From Tipula vernalis (Eukaryota > Arthropoda > Insecta > Diptera > Tipulidae): a stretch of DNA of 64,000 nt. The translations under genes and the position numbers were made by a program. The stretch lies in contig OY282560.1 of assembly GCA_958295665.1 (NCBI GenBank), forward strand, positions 51,584,333-51,648,332, written 5' to 3'. Every line of letters begins with the position of its first letter. Positions within the stretch are counted from its first letter, which is position 1. Shown here in pieces: positions 52,970 to 63,039 of this stretch. The notes beneath the pieces were generated by a model. The model saw only the letters and a list, made by a program, of their open reading frames with translations. It ran no database searches and had not been told where the DNA came from.

Positions 52970-53153
52970 TTCATCTATTGACGATTGGAAATATAGAGAA
53001 GGCGCTATCTATCGGAACAAAATAAAGTTGTAACGACGACCAAAAATTAGCATCAGCGCTCGCAGAATGACTAAAATATGGTACAGTGGAAATTTTTCGA
53101 AGTAGCATCCAATATTTTGTCTAAAATCAAGGCTCCAATCGTCAATAGATGAA
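52970..53153. mobile_element. 184-bp MITE-like element with perfect 20-bp inverted ends
   Basis: TTCATCTATTGACGATTGGA (52,970-52,989) is the exact reverse complement of 53,134-53,153. The interior is non-coding. No clear target duplication was seen, so the superfamily is open. Confidence 0.7.
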
Positions 53154-53254
53154 GAATGTATCTGTAATTATAGACACATTCTTAAAAAATTCAATTTGAT
53201 TTTAAAAAACGTTACTTTGGTTTGAAAAAACGTTAAGTTGACCTGAACACCCTA

Positions 53255-53914
53255 TATATAATTTAATGCTTTAACCAAATACTAAATTACTGATTGCAAA
53301 TTTAATTTTAATTAGTTTTGAAGTTTGTGGCATCTTTTAATTTATTTAATAATCTATATTGTTGAAAAACTTTCAACGAAATTTTTAAATTCATGAAGTA
53401 ACGGTGTTTTTATGTTTAATGTTTTGTGAAAAACTTTTAATATTTTCCCATTTGGAAAATATTTAAAACAAAATTTGTCGAAAAACTTACGTCATTAGTA
53501 GAATTGAGAGCATCAACCAATTTTAAATAACGTAATTTGAAAGCTTTAATTTTGTTTGAGGAGAGCTTTTTATTTAATAATTGATCTTGGAACTAGATTA
53601 TATATGGAATAGAAATTTTAAGTTTCAAAAATCCCCAAATTAAAATTTTTGAATGCTAAATACCCCCTGCTAAATACACAGTAAGTACAATTTTATTATT
53701 CTACAATATTTCTTCTGTATTTTCAAACTCACATTCATAAAATAATTTTGTATTTGTTCTGTGGAGTATAAAAATCTTAGACTTTTATCCCAACTTATTG
53801 AGTGATAGTTTCTGTGAAAAAATTAATTCCACGGCTCGTGTGTGCAAATAAATTCAGCAGTTTTATGTTCTGCTCACAGAACATCTGCAGCAGGCAGTTA
53901 TCTAAACTAGTGCT
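53255..53914. repeat. AT-rich repeat block, copy A right part
   Basis: It corresponds in order to 57,229-57,790. Both show CTAAATACTAAATTACT, TTTCAACGAAATTTT, a GAGAGC-TTCAACCAATTTTAA phrase, TCTTGGAACT and AAATACACAGTA. It directly continues copy A behind the TA-target element. Confidence 0.7.
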
Positions 53915-54120
53915 CTGACGATTGTAATGAGCTGGACCAAATAATCAGAATGCTTTAGGTAATGGTGTGTATAAAAATACTGTCTTCATTAATACCGTCG
54001 CGGTATTGTTAGTAACGACAACCTAACTACGAATTTTGTTTCTAATATTAACCCAAATAACAACAGTATCTGCTGTGATAAACAAATCAAGGTAATGATG
54101 GTAAAAAATAGTACTGTGGC
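53915..54120. repeat. Repeat shared with 58,020-58,285
   Basis: The shared phrases are GAGCTGGACCAAATAA versus TTAGCTGGACCAAATAA, TAACGACAACCT, ACGAATTTTGTTTCTAATAT versus ACGAATTTGGTTACTAATAT, ATAACAACAGTATCTGCTGT and TGATGGTAAAAAATAGTAC. It is probably non-coding 3' sequence of the retroelement whose integrase relic follows on the minus strand. Confidence 0.75.
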
Positions 54121-54800
54121 ATGTTAATAAAATTGTGGTTGAACAATAAAAATTAAGTACACAACAGTTGTTCTGTGAATACAATTGCTCAGTTGGTTGT
54201 AAAAAGTCACCAGGCAATCGCAAATGTTCTCCGTACACTAAAAATGAAGAGATAGTCCCAAAATCCTCGCGAAAAGCTGTACGTATGCCTAGCAAAACCG
54301 ATGGGAGAGATCTTGTCCACTGAAGATTTTCCTTGCACATAATTGCGGTCTTAAGACTACGATGCCATCTTTCGATTAATCCGTTGCAGGCTGGGTTATA
54401 TGCGGTTGTTCTTTTCTGCTTGAATCCTAATAGCTTGGATAATTCATTGAATGGTGAGATTCAAATTGCGAGCCGCGATCTGTAACTATAAATGTAGGTA
54501 CACCATACCGACAGATCCAATATCTAAAAACTGCTTCAGCAACGGTATCAGCTCTAATATCCGGCACGGGTATAGCTTCAGGCGATCTTGTGTAGCGATC
54601 GATAAGTGTCACGCAGTACCGGTTTCCTTGTGATAGCGGTAGTGGTCCTATGATGTCAAAATGTACTTCATCAAACCGGTTGCTACTCATTGGAAAAGAT
54701 CCGATTGGACTTTTTACGTGTCTAGTAATTTTTGCTTTTTGACACTTCGACAACACTTTGACCACTTTCGACAATCCGATTTTAATTGTATGTGGCTAAT
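54121..54800 (-). pseudogene. LTR-retrotransposon integrase relic (Ty3/gypsy, not the 44-49 kb family)
   Basis: The upstream frame (54,774-54,427) reads CQKAKITRHVKSPIGSFP, then FDEVHFDIIGPLPLSQG with the first catalytic Asp, then TLIDRYTRSPEAIPVPDI, then YGVPTFIVTDRGSQFES with the second Asp. Across a frame change comes TAYNPACNGLIERWHRSLK with the catalytic Glu, then LPSVLLGIRTAFRED and VYGEHLRLPGDF. The wording is that of a gypsy-group integrase distinct from the other gypsy element here. The rest of the element is missing. Confidence 0.85.
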
Positions 54801-54839
54801 ATCGGATTCATTTTACAATGAAAAGTCATAATTTAGATA

Positions 54840-55640
54840 TTCTTGATGTTTAAGTGTAATGAGTTTTGGTCACACCGCACTCACTAAGTCTATTGAGGTC
54901 ATCTTGCACCTTGTCAGTATCACAAATTTGTTAAATCGTACGATAAATGTTTACGTCATCAGCAAATATGAGCAGATTTTAATGTATTCTAATGAAAATA
55001 CAAAAGCAAATAGACTGTGGAGTGCTTTATGATGACATATAGAACCAAATGCTTTACTGAAATCCTTATAAGCTACGTCTACTTGATGATGTTTTTTTAT
55101 CTCCCTTATAGCCTGGAGAATTCGGTTAGTCGATGTAGGCCTACCAGACATAACCATGCTGGTTGACAGATATATGACGTACTAGTGTGGATTTGAAAGC
55201 GTTGCATACAATTAGTTCAAATAATTTAGGAATTGATGATGAAGTTGATATTCCTCTGTAACAAGTGACGTCATCACGTTTGCCTAATTTAAAGTTTGGA
55301 GTTATTTTAGAGATTTTATTGTACATTTTTCGGTGAAACACATCAGTGGTTAAAATAAAATACTCGCAAACGTTTTTAACATAGATGAGAGTACATCATC
55401 CTACCTACATCCGCTCCAAAACCCTCCAAAGCTGATAGAATTTCTTCATCAGATATGACTGGAGGAGTGATTAATATGTTGCTATTTCTTGTTTTATCGA
55501 TGTAATCAGTACTGGCGGTTGGTCGAAAGGCAGATTAAAAAACTGCAGCCAAAATGTCCGATATCTCTTTGGCATTTGAGGTGCTGATATGTCCAGCACT
55601 CAGCACGACTATGATAACACAACAGTCCGATTTTTTAGAG
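54840..55640 (-). pseudogene. Non-LTR reverse transcriptase relic, same family as the 63-64 kb copy
   Basis: Reading leftwards: ISDEEILSALEGFGADVG near 55,470; FKLGKRDDVTCYRGIS then SSIPKLFELIV (55,341-55,141); YKDFSKAFGSICHHK with the first catalytic Asp; and IFADDVNIYR near 54,975-54,945 with the two remaining catalytic aspartates. The phrase YRGIS..SSIPKLFELIV matches the 63-64 kb LINE almost word for word, so both are copies of one family. Frameshifts and small deletions interrupt it. Confidence 0.82.
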
Positions 55641-55689
55641 CATGTTTAAAGTTTGTGGTCACATCTCTAAACAACATGGACATACCCAA

Positions 55690-56301
55690 AATATTCAGAA
55701 CTGTTAACGCTTCAACCAAAATTAAAATTTAATTAGTTTTGAAGTTGTGGCAGTCTCTCATTTATTTAATGGTGTGTTGTTGAACCATTTGATGGATTTT
55801 GATAAGCTTTTATTTTCACCCATTTCAACAGTTAAATTTCAAATTATAATTAAAGCTATTGATTTATTTAATAAATTTTATAAAACATAGTCCTTCGTAT
55901 AAATAAAATTGAAAGGTAAAAACTTTAAATATCCATAATTTTTTGGTTTTCTGTTTTTGAAACAGAAGAGCTTTTAATTTAATTATATGTCTTGGAACTT
56001 TAAAATTTTAAAATAAGCTTTAATTTAATCATTTTAGTTTGGCGAAAATTTGAAGCTTCCACAAATTTTAAAAATTTATAATTTTTAATTTTTGTTTTGA
56101 AAGCTTTCAAATTCTTACCTAATTTGAAATTTTGTGAAAGCTCTAATTTTATTTATTAATCTAATGTTAAAAAGTTATACTTTCTTAGAAGTTAACGTGC
56201 CCACTTATATTAAAAGTTCATATTTTGAAAGTTGTAAGTGTTAAAGATGAATGAGAGCTTTTAATTTGATAGTTGATGAAACAACTAAATATGTATTGTA
56301 C
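55690..56301. repeat. AT-rich repeat block, copy B left part
   Basis: It matches copy A (about 49,200-49,694): TTCAAATTCTTACCTAATTT, TATACTTTCTTAGAAGTTAACGTG, AGTGTTAAAGATGAATGAGAG and ACAACTAAATAT. The last 7 bp (ATTGTAC, 56,295-56,301) are repeated at 57,222-57,228 beyond the inserted element. Confidence 0.7.
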
Positions 56302-57221
56302 CAGAGCACCCTGTATTTTATAGAGCCATAATCAAAAAATCTGAGCTTTTATAAGGGAATTAGAAAAGAGGAAAAAACCAAACTTTTCATAGTAAAATAC
56401 ACAAAACATATGGGAAATCACTTTTTTTCCTAAGGCAAATTTTTAAATGAAAACGTTACAAATTCTTAATTATGATTTCTGAAATACTTTCATAAATGTT
56501 TGAATTTCAACATATATGAATATCGTTTAAGTAAATCGATTTCATTTTCTTGTAATAATTGATTTATTTAAACCAAAATATTAAAAAAAATTCATAACAA
56601 CAGCATTCTGGTCAAATTAAAATAAAAGCTTACTACGATTCGTTTGGTCATTTAAGTCAATACGCATTACATAGATGGCAGTGATGGCCGTAAAAATTTT
56701 GAAAAATCATACCAAAAATTACCACCTGGGAAAATTTCAAGTAAAACAATTGTAGGAAAAGCAAATCAAATTCACAAAATATAGGAACGTGCGATAATTT
56801 TGCGATTAAATAATTTTTTTTCGTATTTTTCTGTTACCATTTTAGACATCTTACGTACGCTAGTAAAACTAAAGATAAATTTAGCAAGTATTATTTTAAT
56901 TTGTCAGAGCCAACTTTGATGTATTTTTCAAAATGAAAGTTCGAAAAAATATATTTTAGAAATAATTTAATTTTAATATTTCTGCAATTAATATTTACTT
57001 AATACCAATATGGCCTTCTTGTATATTGTTCTTAAAGATATGTAGAACACTTTTATACAAACATTTTATAATATTTTTGCTTTTTTCATTGAAAAACTTG
57101 AAGTTAAAAAACACCATTTTTACTATGGATTCCTATGGAAATCGGTGAAAAGTTATACCACTAAAAAAGCTTGTAAAAAATACGTCATTAAGATTATGGC
57201 TCTATACTCTAGAAGGCTCTG
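56302..57221. mobile_element. Third hAT-like element, 920 bp, non-autonomous
   Basis: The ends CAGAGC (left) and GGCTCTG (right) sit inside a longer imperfect inverted repeat that includes TATAGAGCCATAATC on the left and GATTATGGCTCTATA on the right. The flanks carry the direct repeat ATTGTAC (56,295-56,301 and 57,222-57,228): 7 bp identical, with an eighth base that matches only with a one-base shift. CAG ends and a near-8-bp duplication point to hAT. No open frame was found. Confidence 0.7.
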
Positions 57222-57228
57222 ATTGTAC

Positions 57229-57800
57229 TCGTAGTTTAACGCTAAATACTAAATTACTAATTCCAAATTTAATTTTATATAGTTTTGAAGTTGGTGGCAG
57301 CTTTTCATTTATTTAATAATCTGTATTGATGAAAAACTTTCAACGAAATTTTAAAGTCCTTGAAGTAAAAGTGCTTTTATGTTTAAAGTTTTGTGAAAGC
57401 TCTTAATGTTTACCCATTTGGAAATATAAGTGATTTATTTTTTACTTGGTGCTTTTGGTTTGTTTAGTAAGTGCTTTAAAATATTTAAAAAAATCCTGTT
57501 AAACAACTTACTCATTGGTTGAATTGAGAGCTTCAACCAATTTTAAATACCCGTAATTTCAAAGTTTTAATTCTGATTGATTGCTTTTTATTTGATAGTT
57601 TGTTTTTTTTTATATAATAAAACACAATATTTCGGTTTTGTCACTTTCTTTCTAACATAAGGCATCAGGAGAACTTTTTATTTAATAATTTGTCTTGGAA
57701 CTTGATTACAAACGGAATAGGAATTCGAAGTTTCAAAAACACAAATTAAAATTTTTAAATGCTAAATACACAGTACGTACAATTCTAATATTCTACCTTC
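57229..57800. repeat. AT-rich repeat block, copy B right part
   Basis: It corresponds to 53,255-53,700 in the same order. A small extra segment at about 57,600-57,658 (T-rich, TATATAATAAAACACAATATTT) is absent from copy A. Confidence 0.7.
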
Positions 57801-58299
57801 TATCAAAATCCCAGACATTCATCCCAATAAAATGTAAAATAAACGTTGTATAGTGTACAGCGCTTCAGACGATCCAACTTGTCGGACCCCGACTGCCGGT
57901 CTAACCAGATCATTCGTTGTCTACAGACGATCCATCTTACCATGAATACCAAGTGTTTGCTGTAACATTTTATGGATTTCTCCAAGATACTTGGCAGCTT
58001 TAGAATTGAAATGGTTACGGTGATGAAAAGCACAGTTGAATTACTCGTGTAATTAGCTGGACCAAATAAAGTCTAGTGGGTGTAAAAATATTGCCTTCAT
58101 AAATGCGGTGTTGATATTCTTTGTCGTAATGTATCGGTCGCTACCGACTGTAATTCTATTCCAGGTATGCACCTTATGAAACGTAACGACAACCTTCCTA
58201 CGAATTTGGTTACTAATATTAACACAAATAACAATAGTATCTGTTGTGATGAACAAATCAAGGCAATGATGGTAAAAAATAGTACAATCACAGGAAGTT
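57801..58299. repeat. Second copy of the retroelement-associated repeat
   Basis: Positions 58,020-58,285 match 53,915-54,120. Copy B carries about 60 bp more (around GTCGTAATGTATCGGTCGCT). The short minus-strand frames here have no motif. The integrase relic next to copy A is not present next to copy B. Confidence 0.65.
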
Positions 58300-59301
58300 T
58301 TGGCTAACTTGCTACAACCTGTAGCGAAACATCAAAGTAAAGCAACATTTTCTGTACGACTCGCCCATTTCGGCTACTGTAACATGGCTGATACCTCAGT
58401 TCTTGAAATTTCGCTAATTGAGCCTTGCACGTTTGAAACCATGCATGTCAATGTATTATTGACTTCCTATCCGATTTTTCCGGGTTCTCTCTATAGCGAA
58501 GTTAATTAGAGCGAAAATATTTTTTCTCTTTGGTATTTTCGGTGGGTCTGGAGAATTTAAAATAATTAAATTTTCGAGAAATTCAAGGCTGTATCTGCCG
58601 GGTTTTGATAAATAGTGTTAATCCCGAATATATTTCCCTTGCTATAAGTGAGTTTGTAAGTCAAGCAAAAACAGCTGTGCGACTTTTATTTTCGCGGAAA
58701 TGATGTTCGTTTGTACTTTGTCTGTATATCATATATCTTGCTATTTTGAGCTAATAAGTTTAATCTGCTTCGGATCCATTTGTCCATTGTTTTTCGCACC
58801 TCCGCGGAATTCGTCGTTCCAGTCGAATTTCTGCAACCACAGGCTCAGAAATAGAATTTTATTCCTATAATGTTACGGACGATACCCATCCCATTAGAAC
58901 GAATATGCGTGATACCTCAGACACCTTAAAAACGAGAAACAATCGGTTGATGTTTTCATGTTTATATAATTTGTCGAAGTTAAATTTCTCGATCAAGTGC
59001 TGGTATATTCTCAAATAGATTTACACCGAGTTTTAAAAGGAATATCACCTCAATTTGTGTGCTTCTGGCTTCGTCGATAGTATTCATGGGGGTCGAAACG
59101 AAGCTGATTCCGTACAGTTGGCGTTTGTGAAAAGACGGTAATGTTGCCGAAAATGTAAATATAATCGTTAAATTCGATTTGGCTAACCCTTTGTCAACTT
59201 CGTATACATTTTTTGCGCTCTGTAAAGCTAGAATATTTTTAGGTTTTTATCAAAGAAAAAAAATTGTCTCATCGCCGTTAAAAATTCGGGTAGGATCTTT
59301 C

Positions 59302-59303
<2 letters not shown>
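58300..59303. other. Unassigned, less AT-rich sequence
   Basis: This stretch has noticeably more G+C than its surroundings (for example 58,790-58,850 and 59,030-59,130). It may derive from a degenerate coding element, but I found no motif in any frame. Confidence 0.4.
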
Positions 59304-59366
<63 letters not shown>

Positions 59367-59376
59367 TCATATTATC

Positions 59377-59432
<56 letters not shown>
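59304..59432. repeat. TA microsatellite in two blocks
   Basis: TA runs occur at about 59,304-59,364 and 59,383-59,432, separated by 18 bp. The open frame over them encodes only Ile-Tyr repeats and is not a gene. Confidence 0.95.
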
Positions 59433-59433
<1 letters not shown>

Positions 59434-60124
59434 CTTTGCTCAATTAGAAATTTTTCGATAGAATCAAACCACGAATAAAGATCGAAAATTCCTAAAGCAC
59501 CGCTCGTTTAAGGCCGATCGACGAGTGAAGATTAGTGAGTTAAATAGGACTATAAGGAATACCCTACACCTATACGAATACTATATTTGGATATGAAAAA
59601 GTTATCGGCGAGATGAGCGAAGCTTTTGCTCACCGTGAACCAAAAAAGGAATCACATTTGTTTCGACTCTTTCAAGTCACTAGACTAGGAGGTAAGGTCA
59701 CATTAACTAAGTTTAGTATTTGGAAACGGGAAGAACTATCAGTGAGCAAAATTCTTTTGATTTACTTGACCGATTCCAATGATAATTTAAGACAAACCTT
59801 CAGATTTGGCAAAGAAAAATGTTATCTTTCTAGCAATCCACCATAACTTACTTGTCCATCATATTGGGCCCCCAGAAAAACACGATGAAATGGTTTCTAA
59901 AATTGAAAATGTAGCTCGGCGGAAAACGTATTTTGCAGAGTTTGATTAATCGAATTGTATGGTTGGCTTAAAAAGAAAGAAAAATATTTTTTTTTCATTT
60001 TTCTCAAAAATATTGGACTTTTTACTATGCTGACTTTCTTCTAGATCATTAAGGGTAATTAAAATCTAAAATTTAACACTTTAACTTGTAAAATTGGGGG
60101 TCCTAAAGTTACATAAGCAGTTTT
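59433..60124. other. Unassigned sequence
   Basis: An open frame of 77 codons at 59,613-59,846 has ordinary composition (SHLFRLFQVTRLGGKVTLTK) but no motif I recognise and no conserved neighbour. Nothing else is supported. Confidence 0.35.
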
Positions 60125-60545
60125 CGGACGATGCTGATCTAGGGATTGAGTATAGCATTGAGCTTAGAGTTGAGTTGAGGGTTGCGTTGTCGTCGAGTTA
60201 AGGTTGAGAGAGAAGTTCAGCTTAGGATTAATTCGAGGGTTAAGCCGAAGGTTGAGTTGGAGGTTGATTGGGGATTGAGTTTAGGGTGGGTTTTGGTTGA
60301 GTTGTGGTTCAAGTTGGCTTGAGCAGGAGTTGATTTGTTGTTGAGTTGATGTTGAGTTGAAGTTGAGTTGAAGTTGAGTTGAAGTTGAGTTGAAGTTGTG
60401 TTGAAGTTGAGTTGAAGTTGAGTTGAAGTTGAATTGAAGCCTTAAGTTGATGGTTGAGTTGGTGAGTGGTTTGGAGATTACATGATCAATTTATTTCCAG
60501 GTTGAATTGGAGATTGAGTTGGATGTTGAGCTGGATTTATTTGAT
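60125..60545. repeat. GTTGAG/GAAGTT minisatellite
   Basis: About 420 bp of irregular GTTGAG repeats has a regular core at about 60,340-60,430 in which GAGTTGAAGTT (11 bp) is repeated roughly eight times. The flanking parts (GGTTGAATTGGAGATTGAG) resemble the repeat behind the Helitron at 25.4-25.7 kb. Confidence 0.85.
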
Positions 60546-62815
60546 TGATATGAGTTCACTTATGCACATAATTTTACAGACTGTCATTAGTTAGATCATT
60601 GCCCAAAATGTTAAACTCAACATCGCTATTTCTTCATCGATATTTTGTTTCTATCGAAAGATATCCGGCCAAATAAAATCTATGCGGTAATCTTTTACCG
60701 TAGAAGTTAAAGCGGCCTTCTGATGTTTCGCCTCTATTCTCAAGTTTAGTTGTTACTTTCTTTTACGTAAGTAAAATAAAGTATAGTAATCATGAAAATT
60801 TTGAACCTTGAGATTTTTAGAGATTTATCGGCTAACCGGAAGTGGCCACTCCATTGGCCCAGAAAATTTATTTTTGCAAATATCTTAAAAAGTATAGGGT
60901 TTACAAAAAATTACATAATACAAAATGTTTCCAAAAATTATAAAAAAAAAAAAAATTCTCAAAATTCTCTGTTCGTAAAAGAAAGTCGTGTGTTGGCCAC
61001 ACCTCCATTTTTTAGCTTACGGTAACTTTACAACCCAAAATGAGTTTTTCTTACTTCAACGATTCCAAGCGTCACGATTAAATCGTTTAAAATTATGAAG
61101 TAGATTTATTTTGTCCAGCTATATATGAAATCTGAATTTAACGGTTCACCGCGCTTAATTGAAAATCATTCAATTATTTCGAAAAAAAAATTATATATGT
61201 ATATGTAGCAAAGAAATAACATTGAATCACCCACATAATATATACATAATGTATGTTTATTTAATCATAAAAGACGAGAAAGAAAAACGTTTTAATTATT
61301 TACTTGTCAAAAACAAATAAAACAATTTATTTCACTACTTAGAACACACGGACAAAACACCCACAAAAACAACAATGAAAGTTTAAAGCTTTTGATGATT
61401 ACATAACAATATTGTTATACATACATACATACACAAATATATTCAAATCTAAGAAATAAGCATAATTTTCTTATACAATTTATTGTGTAACGGTACCTAA
61501 ACCAATATTTTTGTGGTTGAAATTGTCAAAAATGTAAAATCTACCGCACAAAACCCAAAAAAAAAAAAAAACTTCAAACCGCAAAACAACAGAAAAGGTA
61601 AACACACAAATAAATTATGGAACATAATAATTAAATAAGTAAATTAATTAAAAAAATAAAATATTTAGAAATTTTCCTCCAGTACAAATTTTTGAGGTGG
61701 AATGGGAATACGATTGTAAAGGTAAAACACAAAGAAACCAATTTTAAAAATAACAGATTGTAAAGTCTAGTAAAAATTCCTATAGGTGTACGTTATTAGG
61801 ATGGAAATTATATTTATTTTTAATTAATTTTCTTTTCCATTAAATTAGTTACCTTTTTTATTTTTGGTACCCTTGACTTTTTTCTGTGAACCAGATAAGA
61901 CCAACTGAAACAAATTAGTCAAACTATTTATTTACCGAACTACCTCGTAGAAAGCGATTTATCTTAAGGAAATCATTTGGAATTTTATGTTATTAAAATC
62001 TTCACAAATAGGTTACCGAATGAGCTTTTGGTTTTTTCGTATTTTACCCATCATTTACTTACTAAAGTGTAAAGTTTCTAGTTGTAAATGAATTTTGTGG
62101 GCGAACACCCCGGCTGTAATAAAAGTGTTAACTAAGGTTTAGGTAATTTCTAAATGGTTTGAATTATGTGCTTTCTGTTAAAAACAAAGATTTAAAAGCA
62201 TTCTAATAATTGGTTTGGAGTAAAAATTTTTTGACATTAAAGCTTTTCATCAAAATTTTGACTGTAAAATCTTGGCTCAATTTTAAAGGAGCTTTGCACT
62301 TTTTGAATGGTAACAAACCAACTGGTATATCTAAATATTGATTGCACATTCCTAGACACCATGTACTGAACAATAGATTAAGAATAAAGCTTTTTTTCAA
62401 ATATTTGAGCTTTAAATTAAAAACGGAATGAGTATAGTAAACAAACAATGCACCTAAACTAACACAGGAGTTATCCGAGGTACACATGTAGCATTAAGGA
62501 TTTGTTTTCCCTCCTGTAGATACGGATAATAACGAGGAGAGAATAAAGTATTATCATTATTAAAAAACAAAAATGGAAAATGCTGGCAAAACAAAAGCAA
62601 AAGTTAGGAAAACCCTCAGGCAGATTCATTTGTAATGTTTACGAGTATATCCACATTTTTATTTCTGTGTTTATTTTTGTTGTATTTGTTACCATTTTTT
62701 TTGCTATTTAAATTAAATACTTGTAGTGCTGTAACGTACATACTTACTGTCTGGGCAAAAAGTATGTACATTTATGTAAAACAGAATTATGTTGTTTTGT
62801 TTGAAAGTATATGCT
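60546..62815. other. AT-rich DNA without supported gene
   Basis: Contains A-rich runs (60,944-60,957; 61,557-61,571) and short CATA repeats near 61,420. Open frames of up to 94 codons show no motif. Confidence 0.5.
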
Positions 62816-62817
62816 CT

Positions 62818-62840
62818 GTGTGTCTGTGTGTGTGTGTGTT
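62818..62840. repeat. GT microsatellite
   Basis: A short GT run with one CT interruption. Confidence 0.85.
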
Positions 62841-62931
62841 TTGTTTTGAGAAATTTACAGTTTTCCGACATTCCTTTATAATTACGGTTTGCAATTTTTG
62901 GGGCAGTAATTTATAAGCCAAACAATAAAAA

Positions 62932-62975
62932 AAATATAAAGGGCTGAAACCTCACGAGGTGATCAGAACTTCGGT
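62932..62975 (+). pseudogene. Helitron helicase C-terminal tail fragment
   Basis: The plus-strand translation KYKGLKPHEVIRT matches the last codons of the Helitron at 25,676-25,873 (KYKGLKPHEVIRT). At DNA level about 40 bp agree with two or three differences. Downstream (about 63,013-63,032) CTCAATCTCCAACTGAACC resembles the CAACTCAA-type tail of that Helitron. It is a very short scrap and no other Helitron motif is near. Confidence 0.6.
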
Positions 62976-63039
62976 CTGTATTACGTGCGGTCGTTAGATA
63001 ATATCAAGTCATACTCAATCTCCAACTGAACCCCTTAAT

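Larger units (their letters stand above)
49695..53254. mobile_element. TA-target DNA element with ~55-bp terminal inverted repeats
   Basis: The left end (49,696-49,751) and right end (53,198-53,252) are inverted copies. Both contain TCAACTTAACGTTTTT, then CAAAACCAAAGTAACG or CAAACCAAAGTAACG, then TTTTTTAAAATC. Both outer edges sit at TA (TATA on the right), the target of Tc1/mariner-type elements. The interior of about 3.45 kb holds only a short transposase-like helix-turn-helix scrap plus younger or captured material: a promoter-like patch, a LINE piece, a SINE and a MITE. A non-autonomous Tc1/mariner-like element that has accumulated insertions is the best reading. Confidence 0.75.

Noticed and set aside
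59179..59433. 84-codon frame ending in Ile-Tyr repeats
   Set aside because: Most of it is TA microsatellite read in frame.
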